From NCBI GenBank assembly GCA_026770595.1, contig MU634224.1, positions 1 to 14,249 on the forward strand: a DNA stretch of 14,249 nt. The letters run 5' to 3'. Made by a program: the position numbers and the translations under genes. The notes under the pieces were generated by a model, which was not told the DNA's origin, did no database searches, and saw only the letters and a program-made list of their open reading frames with translations. Of the stretch, positions 1-7,673 are shown piece after piece (the stretch's first letter is position 1; every line of letters starts with the position of its first letter). The DNA comes from Ochromonadaceae sp. CCMP2298. Taxonomy: Eukaryota; Sar; Synurophyceae; Ochromonadales; Ochromonadaceae.

Positions 1-206
1 TATCTTGAAATACCTGGTTAGCAGAAATATTGCTGCTCCTCCTGCCAAAGGACAATAGAAAAGATAAAAGATTAGATTAATTTTTCCCAACAGGGGAAAA
101 AAAGACAGAAAAAATCAACCTGGAATTTTCCTGTTTTGGGACCAAGGGGAAATGGGTGAAAGAATGTCCATAAGGATGGAATGAGACGTACCTGCCCGAA
201 GCGGCA
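1..206 (-). other. 3' flank of the left gene with exon-like splice signals
   Basis: There is no ORF of substance here. Read on the minus strand, a pyrimidine-rich tract ending in TTTGGCAG (acceptor, last base 42) is followed by a 28-nt open segment (41 down to 14) and then CCAG|GTATTT, a donor-like site. A second donor-like site, GGGCAG|GTACGT, lies with its exon end at 192. These could be further exons of the minus-strand gene to the right if its real 3' end lies beyond the window. In the exon model preferred here, translation stops at 209-207 and this region is 3' UTR or flank. Neither reading can be decided from sequence alone. Confidence 0.3.
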
Positions 207-1891
207 TCATTGCCATGGCGATCTCTCTGGAAGATCCGGCCTCGTTTTCTTGATCGCCCGCTTGACGCCTTTTCTATTCTCCTTGAAATTGGTCCGCACG
301 TCATTAAATATCTCTGCCGAAGAAAATTTAAATATACAGTTAGAATATTGCACGGTAATTTAATAGAAGTTCGTACCTTTGCTTGTCATGAACTTGATGT
401 GTGCGGGCGTCCCATCGATCACGTCTGATAGCGCATCGTTATCGTCGAAGAGGTACTTTGTAATGCTCTTGCTAAAGAGCGCGTACAAGAATCCCAGGTC
501 GAAATCCTTTGGCCATACTGTATGGCCTGGGTCCTCCTTGTCGATGTAAGCAGGAAGACCGTTCCAACAAGCTAGGAGAAAGTTGTGAAACTGTCGCCTC
601 GCTAGGCTCTTGGGGGTTCTAAGTGAGACCAAGAAACCTGATATTTACGCGATATCTCTCGCCTCACTGCCGATAGCTTCTTCTTCCTCACCAGTTAAGA
701 TAGATCTGTTCGGGAAGGGAGGCATGAGGTATGGCGTGAGAAAATCATAAAGCGCGTCATAAAAACAATCGATCTCACTTTAGTCGGGCAAGTGCGATAG
801 ACCGGTCTAACGCGGAGTACATCACATGTTCGAACTCCTTTTCGAAGAACGAATGAACATTTTCCTTTGTAAAGCTGAACCCAGATGCTCTCTGCTCTTT
901 TCTGCGTATGACCTTATTATAAGCTTGGTCGTGTCCGTAAATGCTTTGGAACACAGCTAACTGCTGCTGCACAAGCACAAGAGTTTGTTCTATCCGGGAC
1001 ATTCTGCGACCATCAATGGTGGTGTCCACGTCGCTCATCGAGGATAGCGGGTTCATTCTCTGGCGCTCTTCTAATGTCGTTTGGAAGCTCCCGTGCATCG
1101 TTTGGACACCCAAAAGTCCGTTACTATTCATGACTGATTTTGTGAGCGCGAAAGAGTCGAAGAATGCGTTTGCAGGTAGTATTGGAGTCGAAAGTGATTT
1201 TTGAAAATGGTCAACTCCAACTGTTTTTTGAAAACTGGAACAACCCGTCAAAAGCGCCTATATGAGTGAAACTGGTACAGTCAAAAGTTTCTGTTTCACC
1301 CATATATGCGCTTTTGGGGGGCTGTTCAGTGTTTTTTCTGCTCCAGGTTTCTTCCTAAGGGGGAACTTAAAGTTCCAGGATCAGCCAGCCTGGGGATAGA
1401 ATATTTTTTGCAGCCCTCTACGCTTGCGGCAAGCCCTCTTCATCTCGGATCGCATATACCAGTACCACACCACGCAGCTCCCAGTCAGTCTTCATTCCCA
1501 GTCAGTCTCTCGAAGGTGCTGTACGAGAATGGCGAAGAAGAAGTTCGCTAAGAAGCAGAACTATCTTCTTGGTCTAGCAGAACGTCTCTGCAATCAGCTA
1601 TTCCACTTTTTAAGCCACTGGGATTTCCTGCAAGCTTCAACGTTATTTATAGCGAGGCGTTTACTCGCAAGTACTGTGCGCTGGATGACAAACGTCATTC
1701 ACAGCAACGTCATTCGCACCATTATCTCCGTCAGCTTCCTTCATATCAAAGCTGTAGCTGACATGTATCTTTTTCGAATGGTTCTGCAGGACAATCCGAT
1801 GCGCTTCCGCGCGGTCATTCCTCTCAGCATGGATTTCGCTCATGCGACTACATTGCGCTTTAGACCGCTCCGTAGCCGCACTACTACTCAT
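207..1891 (-). CDS. Hypothetical protein, probable five-exon gene (about 378 aa)
   Basis: Family not recognised. Five minus-strand open segments join in frame through GT..AG sites: exons 1891-1665, 1234-803, 777-649, 618-377 and 313-207, total 1137 nt, start ATG at 1891, stop TGA at 209-207. The 63-nt intron (376-314) is convincing: GTACGA donor, TTCTAACTG branch-point-like motif, pyrimidine-rich tract and CGGCAG acceptor. The intron 1664-1235 (430 nt) has GTAAAC and TTGTTCCAG sites and contains a hairpin element. The other two implied introns are only 25 nt (802-778) and 30 nt (648-619); without them the gene has a frameshift and an in-frame TAA. Visible in the product are a Ser-rich charged N-terminus, a Gln-rich segment with coiled-coil character (MSRIEQTLVLVQQQL), a Tyr/Phe-rich middle (YDALYDFLTPYLMPPF), a WNGLPAYIDKEDPG segment and a Lys/Arg-rich C-terminus. 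It could be a host gene, a transposon accessory gene or a pseudogene. The 3' exons are better supported than the first. Confidence 0.4.
1250..1315. repeat. Hairpin / foldback repeat A
   Basis: Bases 1250-1272 and 1293-1315 are inverted copies, 21 of 23 positions pairing, around a 20-nt loop. The left arm reads AAAAGCGCCTATATGAGTGA followed by AAC. Weaker complementarity continues outward for roughly 25-30 bases on each side (left ..ACTGGAACAACCCGTC, right reverse complement ..ACTGAACAGCCCCCC), so the folded unit may be about 1217-1345. The same core motif recurs in the hairpin at 7105-7345. It lies within the largest predicted intron of the minus-strand gene. A miniature inverted-repeat (foldback) element is the likeliest explanation. 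Confidence 0.8.
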
Positions 1892-1927
1892 GATGATCAG
1901 TGCTGGGCCATTGCATTAGAACAATAG
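1530..1927 (+). CDS. Alternative small ORF, hypothetical (132 aa)
   Basis: This plus-strand ORF begins at an ATG at 1530 and ends at TAG 1925-1927. It would encode a protein with a strongly basic start (MAKKKFAKKQNYLLGLAERL) followed by a hydrophobic, Trp/Phe/His-rich stretch. The bases just upstream contain a short direct repeat (TCCCAGTCAGTCT twice, about 1478 and 1495) in what could be a 5' leader. It overlaps, on the opposite strand, the first exon and first intron of the minus-strand gene model, so at most one of the two readings is likely to be real. The later two thirds do not look strongly protein-like. It could also be a first exon of a plus-strand transcript leading to the exon at 2411, but I could not find a convincing splice path. 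Confidence 0.2.
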
Positions 1928-2410
1928 TGCTGGAATCAAGAATGATTGGCTAATGGGAATCGGAATCTGGATTCTGCGATGACTGTTCTTCATCCCAGGT
2001 TCAAGTAGTTTTTCGCTGTCGCTCCAGCATTGAGGTTCCCTGATGCTTCTGGCAAGCTTCCCTGCCACTGGAAGGCGTCGAGTTGGCAAGATACAAGGAA
2101 AGAAATTATTTGTATTCATCCCAACCTCAAAAATGAGAGTTATAAATCTGCTGTGATAGGCTGCTCCAGGGAATTCTCTCAAGGAAAATAACTTCCCTGT
2201 CGTGTATGCCAACTTCTCTGGCCTCCTTGCCCAAACAGAAAATTCTGCGCGGATTTTTCTAAAAAGAAAGAGGTCTCCTCAGGGAAATAGTTTTTTTCAT
2301 TTATTTCTCTGATTTGTTACAGCCGATGTGAAACGCCTGTGGTTTTGTTTCCCCATATATGGGGAAAACGCATGAGGAAAGCAACACCTATGGGGAGAAC
2401 TGTTTTCCAG
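1928..2410. other. Non-coding stretch with splice-acceptor-like tracts
   Basis: No ORF here looks real. On the plus strand two pyrimidine-rich acceptor-like tracts are visible: TTTCTCTGATTTGTTACAG (ending about 2320) and CTGTTTTCCAG (ending 2410). The second sits immediately before the open segment of the plus-strand gene. Upstream exons of that gene may lie here, but none could be assigned. A perfect palindrome is annotated separately at 2348-2367. Confidence 0.4.
2348..2367. repeat. Perfect 20-bp palindrome
   Basis: TTTCCCCATATATGGGGAAA reads identically on both strands, with no loop. It lies 43 bp before the probable acceptor of the plus-strand exon. It could be a dimeric protein-binding site (the CCCCATATATGGGG core resembles a CArG-like arrangement) or a remnant of an inverted-repeat element. 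No second copy was noticed in the window. Confidence 0.85.
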
Positions 2411-3266
2411 TGTCAGAGGTGACCTCCTCGTTAAGAAGTTCGTCGGCGATCTGAAGAAGCGTTTCACTAACTCATACTTACCCATCTGGAGGGGTGTGGA
2501 CTGGCCCCATCTGAAGAGCGGTACTACCAAGTGGGAGCTGTTGCCCAAGATGCTGAAGAACGCAGGGATCTATGCAGACATCATCAAGGATTGGTTTGCT
2601 TGGGTCTGCCTTGGGCCCTTTCACTTGGACCGTTTCTTCCTGCGCACTCCAAGAGGACGTGAGCGTGGCGGACCAGCACAGACGACCTCTGAGTACTTGG
2701 AGCGCCACACTGCTGATATTTGTGTCGTTGCTCTTACTGGCCGTGCGGCTACCAGACGGCAGGCGCGAGGGCTGGGCAGGCAGCAGGTCACTGGTGGTTC
2801 GGCGGATGCCGCCCCTCAGTCCCAGGGGACAAGAACCCCCTCCCCCATGTCGGAGCAGATGCTGCTCTGCCAGCAGGAGAAGAACACCGTCGTGCTTGCT
2901 GCGAACCTGATGAATCAGGCGATTCACTACGCGTCGGAGGCTGTCGACTACACCGAGTCCCAAGCTGTCCAAGAGCTCAAGGCGCGCCGTGTGCGCATGC
3001 GCATGGCGAGCGTGGATGACCTCTGTCCCGAGCGCTCCACACAGATGCCGCGCACCGGCGGCTGGGAGAGCTCCCAGTCTGGTGATGTCTTTCCCTTTGG
3101 CGAAGGGAGCACCAGACCTTCATCTGCTGGGACATCTTCCTCTGGTAACTCTCAGCAAGTTCTGTATGGGCTGGGCAACATGAGCATTCAAGGCCCTGAT
3201 ATTGACCATGATCTAATTGCCGCACTCGACAACTTTGATGCTGATCCCATGATGGGCCAGGAATAG
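2411..3266 (+). CDS. Hypothetical protein, terminal exon (about 284 aa seen)
   Basis: Family not recognised. The open segment runs from a likely splice acceptor (CTGTTTTCCAG|TGTCAG, exon start 2411, one base completing an upstream codon) to TAG at 3264-3266. No in-frame ATG occurs before about 2550, so the start is probably in an upstream exon. The first 80 residues are rich in Lys, Trp and Leu (LLVKKFVGDLKKRF, then a WRGVDWPHLKSGTTKWELLPKM-like segment) and could be a small helical DNA- or protein-binding domain. The middle is a Gly/Arg/Pro-rich linker. A helical segment follows (MSEQMLLCQQEKNTVVLAAN to about LKARRVRMRM). The Ser/Gly-rich tail ends in an acidic-hydrophobic stretch (IDHDLIAALDNFDADPMM) like activation-type tails. 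GC content is higher than in the flanks, as expected for coding DNA. It converges on the minus-strand ORF ending at 3384, with 117 bp between them. It may be an accessory gene of the Harbinger unit; that is inference. Confidence 0.55.
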
Positions 3267-3383
3267 ATTACCATATGCTATCTCTGTTTGATTAAGCTTA
3301 ATGTTTGAACGCGCCTGAATGCCACTTTTCTTTCACTATCCCAAATACCCACTCGTATTCATCTTCCTTTATGAGCATGTCAA

Positions 3384-4208
3384 TTACAAGTTGTCCCCTT
3401 CCTCCCACTCATCACGAACGTGCTTTCTCTTCTTACCAAGGTGAGCCTTGTGCGCCATGCCGTCCACCCTCTGCTTCTCCAACACCTTCGCCTTGGAGGC
3501 TAGCAGCGCCTGAGCCTGTAGGCGGGCTTGTCTCCTCTCTTCAGCAGCTTCAGCGATCTTTACCTCCCTCGTCCTTAGGGCCGCTTGATTAGACTCCTCG
3601 CGTGCCCGGCCAAACTTTGGTGTCGTAGGTGCAGGCGGGGGTGCCTTGTACCCCAGGGAATTCATGGTGCGACCTGATGTGGTAAGGTTGTAAGACCCCT
3701 CTAGCTCATCAGAAAAGTGTACTTGACCCTCCAATACCCAAGCCACCATACAGGCTGGGTCGTGGTTGGGGAAGTCAGGTGGGTAGAGTGTGCCGCACAC
3801 GTCTACTAGACGTACCTCTGAAATGCGCTCGGAGGCCGGCTTGGGGAACGTGCCTTGGTTGACACTTGCCCCCCACCAGTTGTCCCCTTCAGGAGGCCCC
3901 CTTAGTTTGCCCCAGTTGAAAGGGTGGCCGACCCAGATCTTCTGCTCCACAGGCTGGTCATCTTCATCCACCTCGTCATCGCAGCCTAGCGCGATGTAAG
4001 ATGTCAGACCGGCGTGGACAACTGGCCCGTTTTTCGTTAGATTGCGCAGAAATCTGGCATTGATCTCGACCCCCCCACAAGGTATCGCAAGAGGGCGAAT
4101 GTTGCCATCATGGTCTGGTCCGATCCAGAACAGAGCCTTCCCTTTGTTCGAGTCCCTGGATTTCCTGATCTCCAAGTACTCGGGATTGATTCACGCGAGA
4201 CGCTTCAT
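3384..4208 (-). pseudogene. Accessory ORF beside the Harbinger transposase, premature stop at codon 6
   Basis: Family not recognised. From an ATG at 4208-4206 the frame is interrupted by TGA at 4193-4191 (codon 6; a CGA-to-TGA change would explain it) and is then open to TAA at 3386-3384, 274 codons in all. No other ATG opens the long frame near its beginning. The N-terminal half is a mixed, Trp/Gly/Pro-rich probably globular region (KALFWIGPDHDGNIRPLAIP; WVGHPFNWGKLRGPPEGDNW). Around residue 190 a Pro-rich hinge leads into a long charged helix rich in Ala/Glu/Arg/Gln, likely a coiled coil. The end is basic then acidic (KKRKH, a possible nuclear localisation signal, then DEWEEGD). It lies downstream of the transposase on the same strand, about 340 bp away. 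Harbinger elements usually carry a second Myb/SANT-type ORF that partners the transposase; no clear Myb tryptophan pattern is visible here. Alternatives are an unrecognised intron removing the TGA, or a host gene. Confidence 0.55.
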
Positions 4209-4545
4209 TGCGAAAGCTGTCTATAGAATACCGACAAAAGAGTCCACCCCGGATAGACAATGACCAGACCTATAAAAGAGCCAATCAAGGGTTCAATTGA
4301 CCAGTCGGTCAATGTTTGCGGTCTCTCCGCAAAAGGCGAGCAGTGTTCAAAACCTCAAAAAATTGTCCCAAAACTGGTTTTCGGCCAAGTTTTTTGTTAC
4401 CAGTTACAGAAAGGTGTACTTCAGATCTGTCTAGTCTACTAACTATAGACTACTATGATAAAAAAGTCCTAAACATGCTATATATTAAATATAGGTGTGC
4501 TTGACGGACGGGGAAATTCACAGTAGCTGCCGATTTACCCAAAGT
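4209..4545. promoter_or_regulatory. Spacer between accessory ORF and transposase, with hairpin
   Basis: No coding sequence is supported. The interval contains a hairpin, ATTGACC-AGTC-GGTCAAT (4296-4302 and 4307-4313), a CCAAT box at about 4281 on the plus strand and a TATAAAAG at about 4271 on the plus strand. It would hold the 3' end of the transposase transcript and the promoter of the downstream minus-strand ORF. No good TATA box for that minus-strand ORF is evident. The part 4420-4500 is AT-rich, with short palindromic tracts such as CTATATATTAAATATAG. Confidence 0.35.
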
Positions 4546-6610
4546 CTACAAAAGGTAGTTTGCGGGAGGAGTTAGGGTGGTGGCGGTTGCGAGTGGAGGA
4601 GCGACGAGACTGTTGGTCTCGTGCTCTCTGTAAGGGTCCTCCCACCTATCCTCGTCGTACTCGAGCTCATCGTCTTGGCGCACAACGAACGAAACATTGC
4701 GTGGCGCTTGTCCAGCGGACGCTGCAGCTTGTTCGGCCTGGATGACTGCCCTGGGCCACTGCAGGTCTCCACGCTCCCAGCGTACAGCATAGTGCTCCAC
4801 CAGCTCTTTGCGCAACTTGATGAACCCAGGCTCAGACTCCTGCTCAAAAACTTCTTGGATCTCGTCCCCTTGGCCATCACCGTTCGGCAAGTCGACCGTA
4901 GAGGTCTGGATGTTCTGCGCAAGCAGACGGAGAGGGGTTTCAGGTACATGGGCTACAGCCTGTACTAGCATGCTGTTATACACCTCCAGTGCAGGGAACC
5001 GAGGAGGGCGAGGTACCTCTGGCTCTGGGAGGGCTGCTGGGAACAGGGGGGGGATCTCGTCAGCACGGGCCATCTGAAGGGAGGCGCGCCCTCCATCGTC
5101 CTCTGGATCCAAGGCCTCCCAGGCCGCCTCGGAGTTGAGAACTGAGGCAAACCCATCTGACATTAGCAGCATGTTGTGCAGAATGCAGCAAGAAAACCAC
5201 AGACTGTCGATCTCGTGGGGGGATTGAAGGCGCACTCCGTAGCGGACACCTCGAAAGCGGGCCTTCATCACCCTGAAGATGCACTCGACGTCCTTGCGGA
5301 CTAACTCGAGGCCCTCGCTCCAGAGCCGCTCCTCGCGCATAGAGGTAAGACCGAAGGGGGCTATCATCGATTTCCACCTACGATACCCGTTATCGCAGAT
5401 TAGGAAGACGTCCTTGTTCCCCTTCTTGATGGAGGTGCCGTCCTTCTTCAAAAGCTCGAAGGACACCCTCGTCTTAGGGATGGTTGAGTTGTGGACGCCT
5501 CTGACGTGCGAGTCATAGAGCATGATGGTGCGGTCGTTGCGGTTTCCCTGAAATGAAGCAGTCGAAGATATGATCCGACGAGAGTGATCGACTGCAACAG
5601 AGTAGACTAGGGTGGGATACCCCTCCTTGCCCCTATGCCGCCAGTAGAGCTCAGAAAGACACTGATCCATCTTCACGTGGACGCAGTCCGTGCTCCCGAA
5701 GGTGCCGTCGAAGCCAAGACGAGAGTCTACGACCATGGTGCGCACGAGAGCGTCACCCTCAGGTGAGTACACATACTCGTCGAGGAACTGCCTGGAGAAG
5801 TTGCGTATAAACGCCTTGAAAGAGCGATGCGCAGTCGACTTGGACATGCCGGAGAGCTCTTCAATATCGTCGAAGACGGCTCCACGGTCAAGGACACGGA
5901 GACAGGCGAGGACCTTCATCTCTATTGGGACACCAATGCGCGCGGCAGCGTCTCTGGTAGAGCACTTGAAGATGTTGTGCAGGTCGCACATCTCTACGAG
6001 CTCGTGGAAGATGGGCGCAGGGACACGGAAGCGGCAGCGGAAATATTTGCAGGCCTTGGTGCCTGGGACGCGATACAGGCCATCCGTCAGCATCTTGCCC
6101 CAGACAGAGGTCCTATAGTCATGGACACAGAAGTAGTCGCGGTTGAGGTACCCGTTGTACTGCAGACAGCGGGTCATGCGCGGGGGGCCAGTCTCCTTGA
6201 AGATGCGCTGGAGGGTAAGAAGGTTATGAGGTTAAAGCAATGAAGGTATGCAGTGAGTGAATACAGCCCTACCTGTCTGCGGGATCTGATGTACAGTACA
6301 TCCCAGTCATCATCTGTGTCGTCCCCGTCCAGCGTGGTAGCATTGGACGAGCTGCTGCCTGAGCTCTCACGACCTCGGCGGCCAAGGCTAAAACGGCTTT
6401 GCATACCGTACGAGTCGAAGATGGAGAAGGCAGCAGGCGCCGCGCCGAGGACGATATATGGAGCGCATCGCATAGTCTGGAGGGAGATGGGACATGGTTA
6501 GAGAAGTTGGATATCGATCAAGATGCTCAGGGAGTCAAATTGTGACTTACCGACGGAAGATGGGAGCTGCGCGCACACCCAGAGACGGCCAACATGTGCC
6601 ACAAGCACAT
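4546..6610 (-). CDS. PIF/Harbinger-family DDE transposase, three exons, intact
   Basis: A nuclear DDE transposase that would cut and rejoin Harbinger element ends. Exons are 6610-6551, 6476-6273 and 6207-4546, all in phase 0, encoding 641 aa. Intron 1 (6550-6477, 74 nt) has GTAAGT, CTCTAACC and CTCCCTCCAG. Intron 2 (6272-6208, 65 nt) has GTAGGG, TTTAACC and TTACCCTCCAG. Start is ATG at 6610; a second in-frame ATG lies at 6595, and an upstream in-frame stop lies at 6646-6644. The N-terminus has a Ser-rich acidic patch (DGDDTDDDWD). A helix-turn-helix-like segment (ELSGMSKSTAHRSFKAFIRN) lies near residues 205-225. The catalytic triad is visible: D262 (FGSTDCVHV), D360 (LICDNGYRRW) and E396 (RKDVECIFRVMKARF). 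The D-D gap is 98 and the D-E gap is 36, with the downstream CCILHNMLL motif, all as known for HARBI1-like nucleases. A Pro/Glu-rich tail of about 200 residues extends beyond the catalytic domain. No stop or frameshift was found, so the gene may be active or recently so. Confidence 0.93.
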
Positions 6611-7104
6611 CTGAGATTCAAATGAGCCGCAACATTCAAATGATCACACAGTGAAGATATTTGAAAGACCAAGAAAGCTCGCACAATTGCTCGATTTGGA
6701 GCTCGGAGAAATGCTCACCGTGATTTGAATCCCAGGGGAACTCGGAAGATTTCTCGCAGAGCTTCTCGGAAGTTTTCTCGACCGTTTCCTCGGAAGGACG
6801 GTGGGAAACAGCCTAACGACGCAAATAGTAAAAATGTAGAAATCTTTTTGAAAGATTTTTTTTTTTTTTTGGAAGACTTTTCCGACAACCGCTTGTAACA
6901 TCATTTTGCGTCGAAATAATTTATCTTCTGTGTTTCGCACGTTATTTTTTACATTATTGACCGATTGCCTCTGAGTTTATCGATATTTGGCGCCAATAAA
7001 TCGCAAAAATCAAACGAAGTTTTCCCTCTCCACTTTCATCTGCCGAACAATTCTAATTTTTCGCTCCTCCAAAAGGTCCCTATAATACTTTTCCCTGACG
7101 AGCG
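6611..7104 (-). promoter_or_regulatory. Upstream region of the transposase gene
   Basis: No gene is seen. Close to the start codon ATTCAAATGA occurs twice (6616-6625 and 6634-6643, 18-bp period). Further up are 24-bp-period repeats (annotated separately), a short hairpin followed by a long T run (6841-6847 with 6851-6857, then Ts to about 6870), and a 9-bp inverted repeat (6817-6825 with 6905-6913, TTTGCGTCG type). Bases 6830-7000 are AT-rich. This interval should hold the transposase promoter; if the element end is near here, it would also hold subterminal transposase-binding repeats. No TATA box was clearly placed. Confidence 0.4.
6741..6812. repeat. Three degenerate 24-bp tandem repeats
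   Basis: CTCGGAAG begins at 6741, 6765 and 6789, exactly 24 bp apart. The first two units share CTCGGAAG-W-TTTCTCG (15 of 16 bases identical); the third shares only the first part. The units lie about 130-200 bp upstream of the transposase start, where repeated binding sites for the transposase or its partner would be expected. They could equally be chance low-complexity sequence in a TCTCG-rich stretch. Confidence 0.55.
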
Positions 7105-7345
7105 GGTAGCCAAGCGCCAGCCTCAAAGGGAAAAGGTTTTTTTTTTTTGCCTGCCTAAAGTGCCTAAATGAGAGATATTTTGCAAATAATTCGGTTTTCG
7201 CGACGAATATTCGCTTCGAATTATCCTCGATTTGACTTGGAATTCTGGTTGCGGGGTTTTCTGTATCTTAAATTCTCTCATTTAGGCGCTTTTGGATGTT
7301 TAAAAAAAATCCTTTCCCTCTGAGGATGGATGGCGTTTTGGCTCC
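7105..7345. repeat. Long foldback (inverted-repeat) element B
   Basis: Arms of about 75 bp (7105-7178 and 7271-7345) are inverted copies at roughly 75-80% identity by eye, allowing small gaps. The best block is a perfect 14-bp inverted repeat, 7162-7175 with 7274-7287 (GCCTAAATGAGAGA), extended by matching AAAG/CTTT outside one mismatch. Between the arms a further short inverted repeat occurs (ATAATTCG..CGAATTAT). The outer parts carry GGNAGCCAA, AGGGAAA and T-rich tracts in both arms. The arm core matches that of the hairpin at 1250-1315. It is probably a miniature foldback/MITE-type element; no target-site duplication could be confirmed. Confidence 0.75.
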
Positions 7346-7673
7346 TTCTAGCCAACGATTTATAATTCTCAGGGTGTGCAACGCCTGCAAAACCCCCATC
7401 CGCGATGTCTGGCCGCCAAGCCCCGCCAAAAATGGATTTGAGTGGAGGAACAAGCAAATTTCAATCCAACGATAATTTATTACATACTCGATCGATGTGC
7501 AATGGTTGTTTTATTGTACTAAACTTCTATCAGAAGTCAGCACAGAGCTATTCTAGACGAGATATAAGGAGATCCGTGTAGATCAGTTGGGGGTAACTCG
7601 CGCCAATTGGAGAAACACGGTTTTTTTTTGGCGCTGGGTTTTGAGCTGTTCCTCAAAACTTTGGTGGGCTTAG
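7346..7673. other. Spacer between foldback element and copia LTR
   Basis: Nothing recognisable is encoded here. The sequence is AT-rich, with a T9 run at about 7621-7629 next to TGGCGC and a possible AATTTATTA tract. If the LTR end given at 7674 is wrong, part of this stretch could belong to the LTR. Confidence 0.4.

Noticed and set aside
2478-2972. Minus-strand ORF of 164 codons
   Set aside because: It is the antisense shadow of the GC-rich plus-strand exon 2411-3266; its composition is biased and it lacks features.
4286-4315. GGTTCAATTGA as a tRNA T-arm
   Set aside because: No matching acceptor, D or anticodon arms could be built around it.
5060-6243. Several ORFs of 100-140 codons overlapping the transposase in other frames
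   Set aside because: They lie opposite or out of frame to the transposase, whose DDE motifs and splice sites fix the real frame.
6841-6870. Hairpin plus T run as a transcription terminator
   Set aside because: Bacterial-type terminators are not expected in this intron-bearing DNA, and no Pol III gene is seen upstream.
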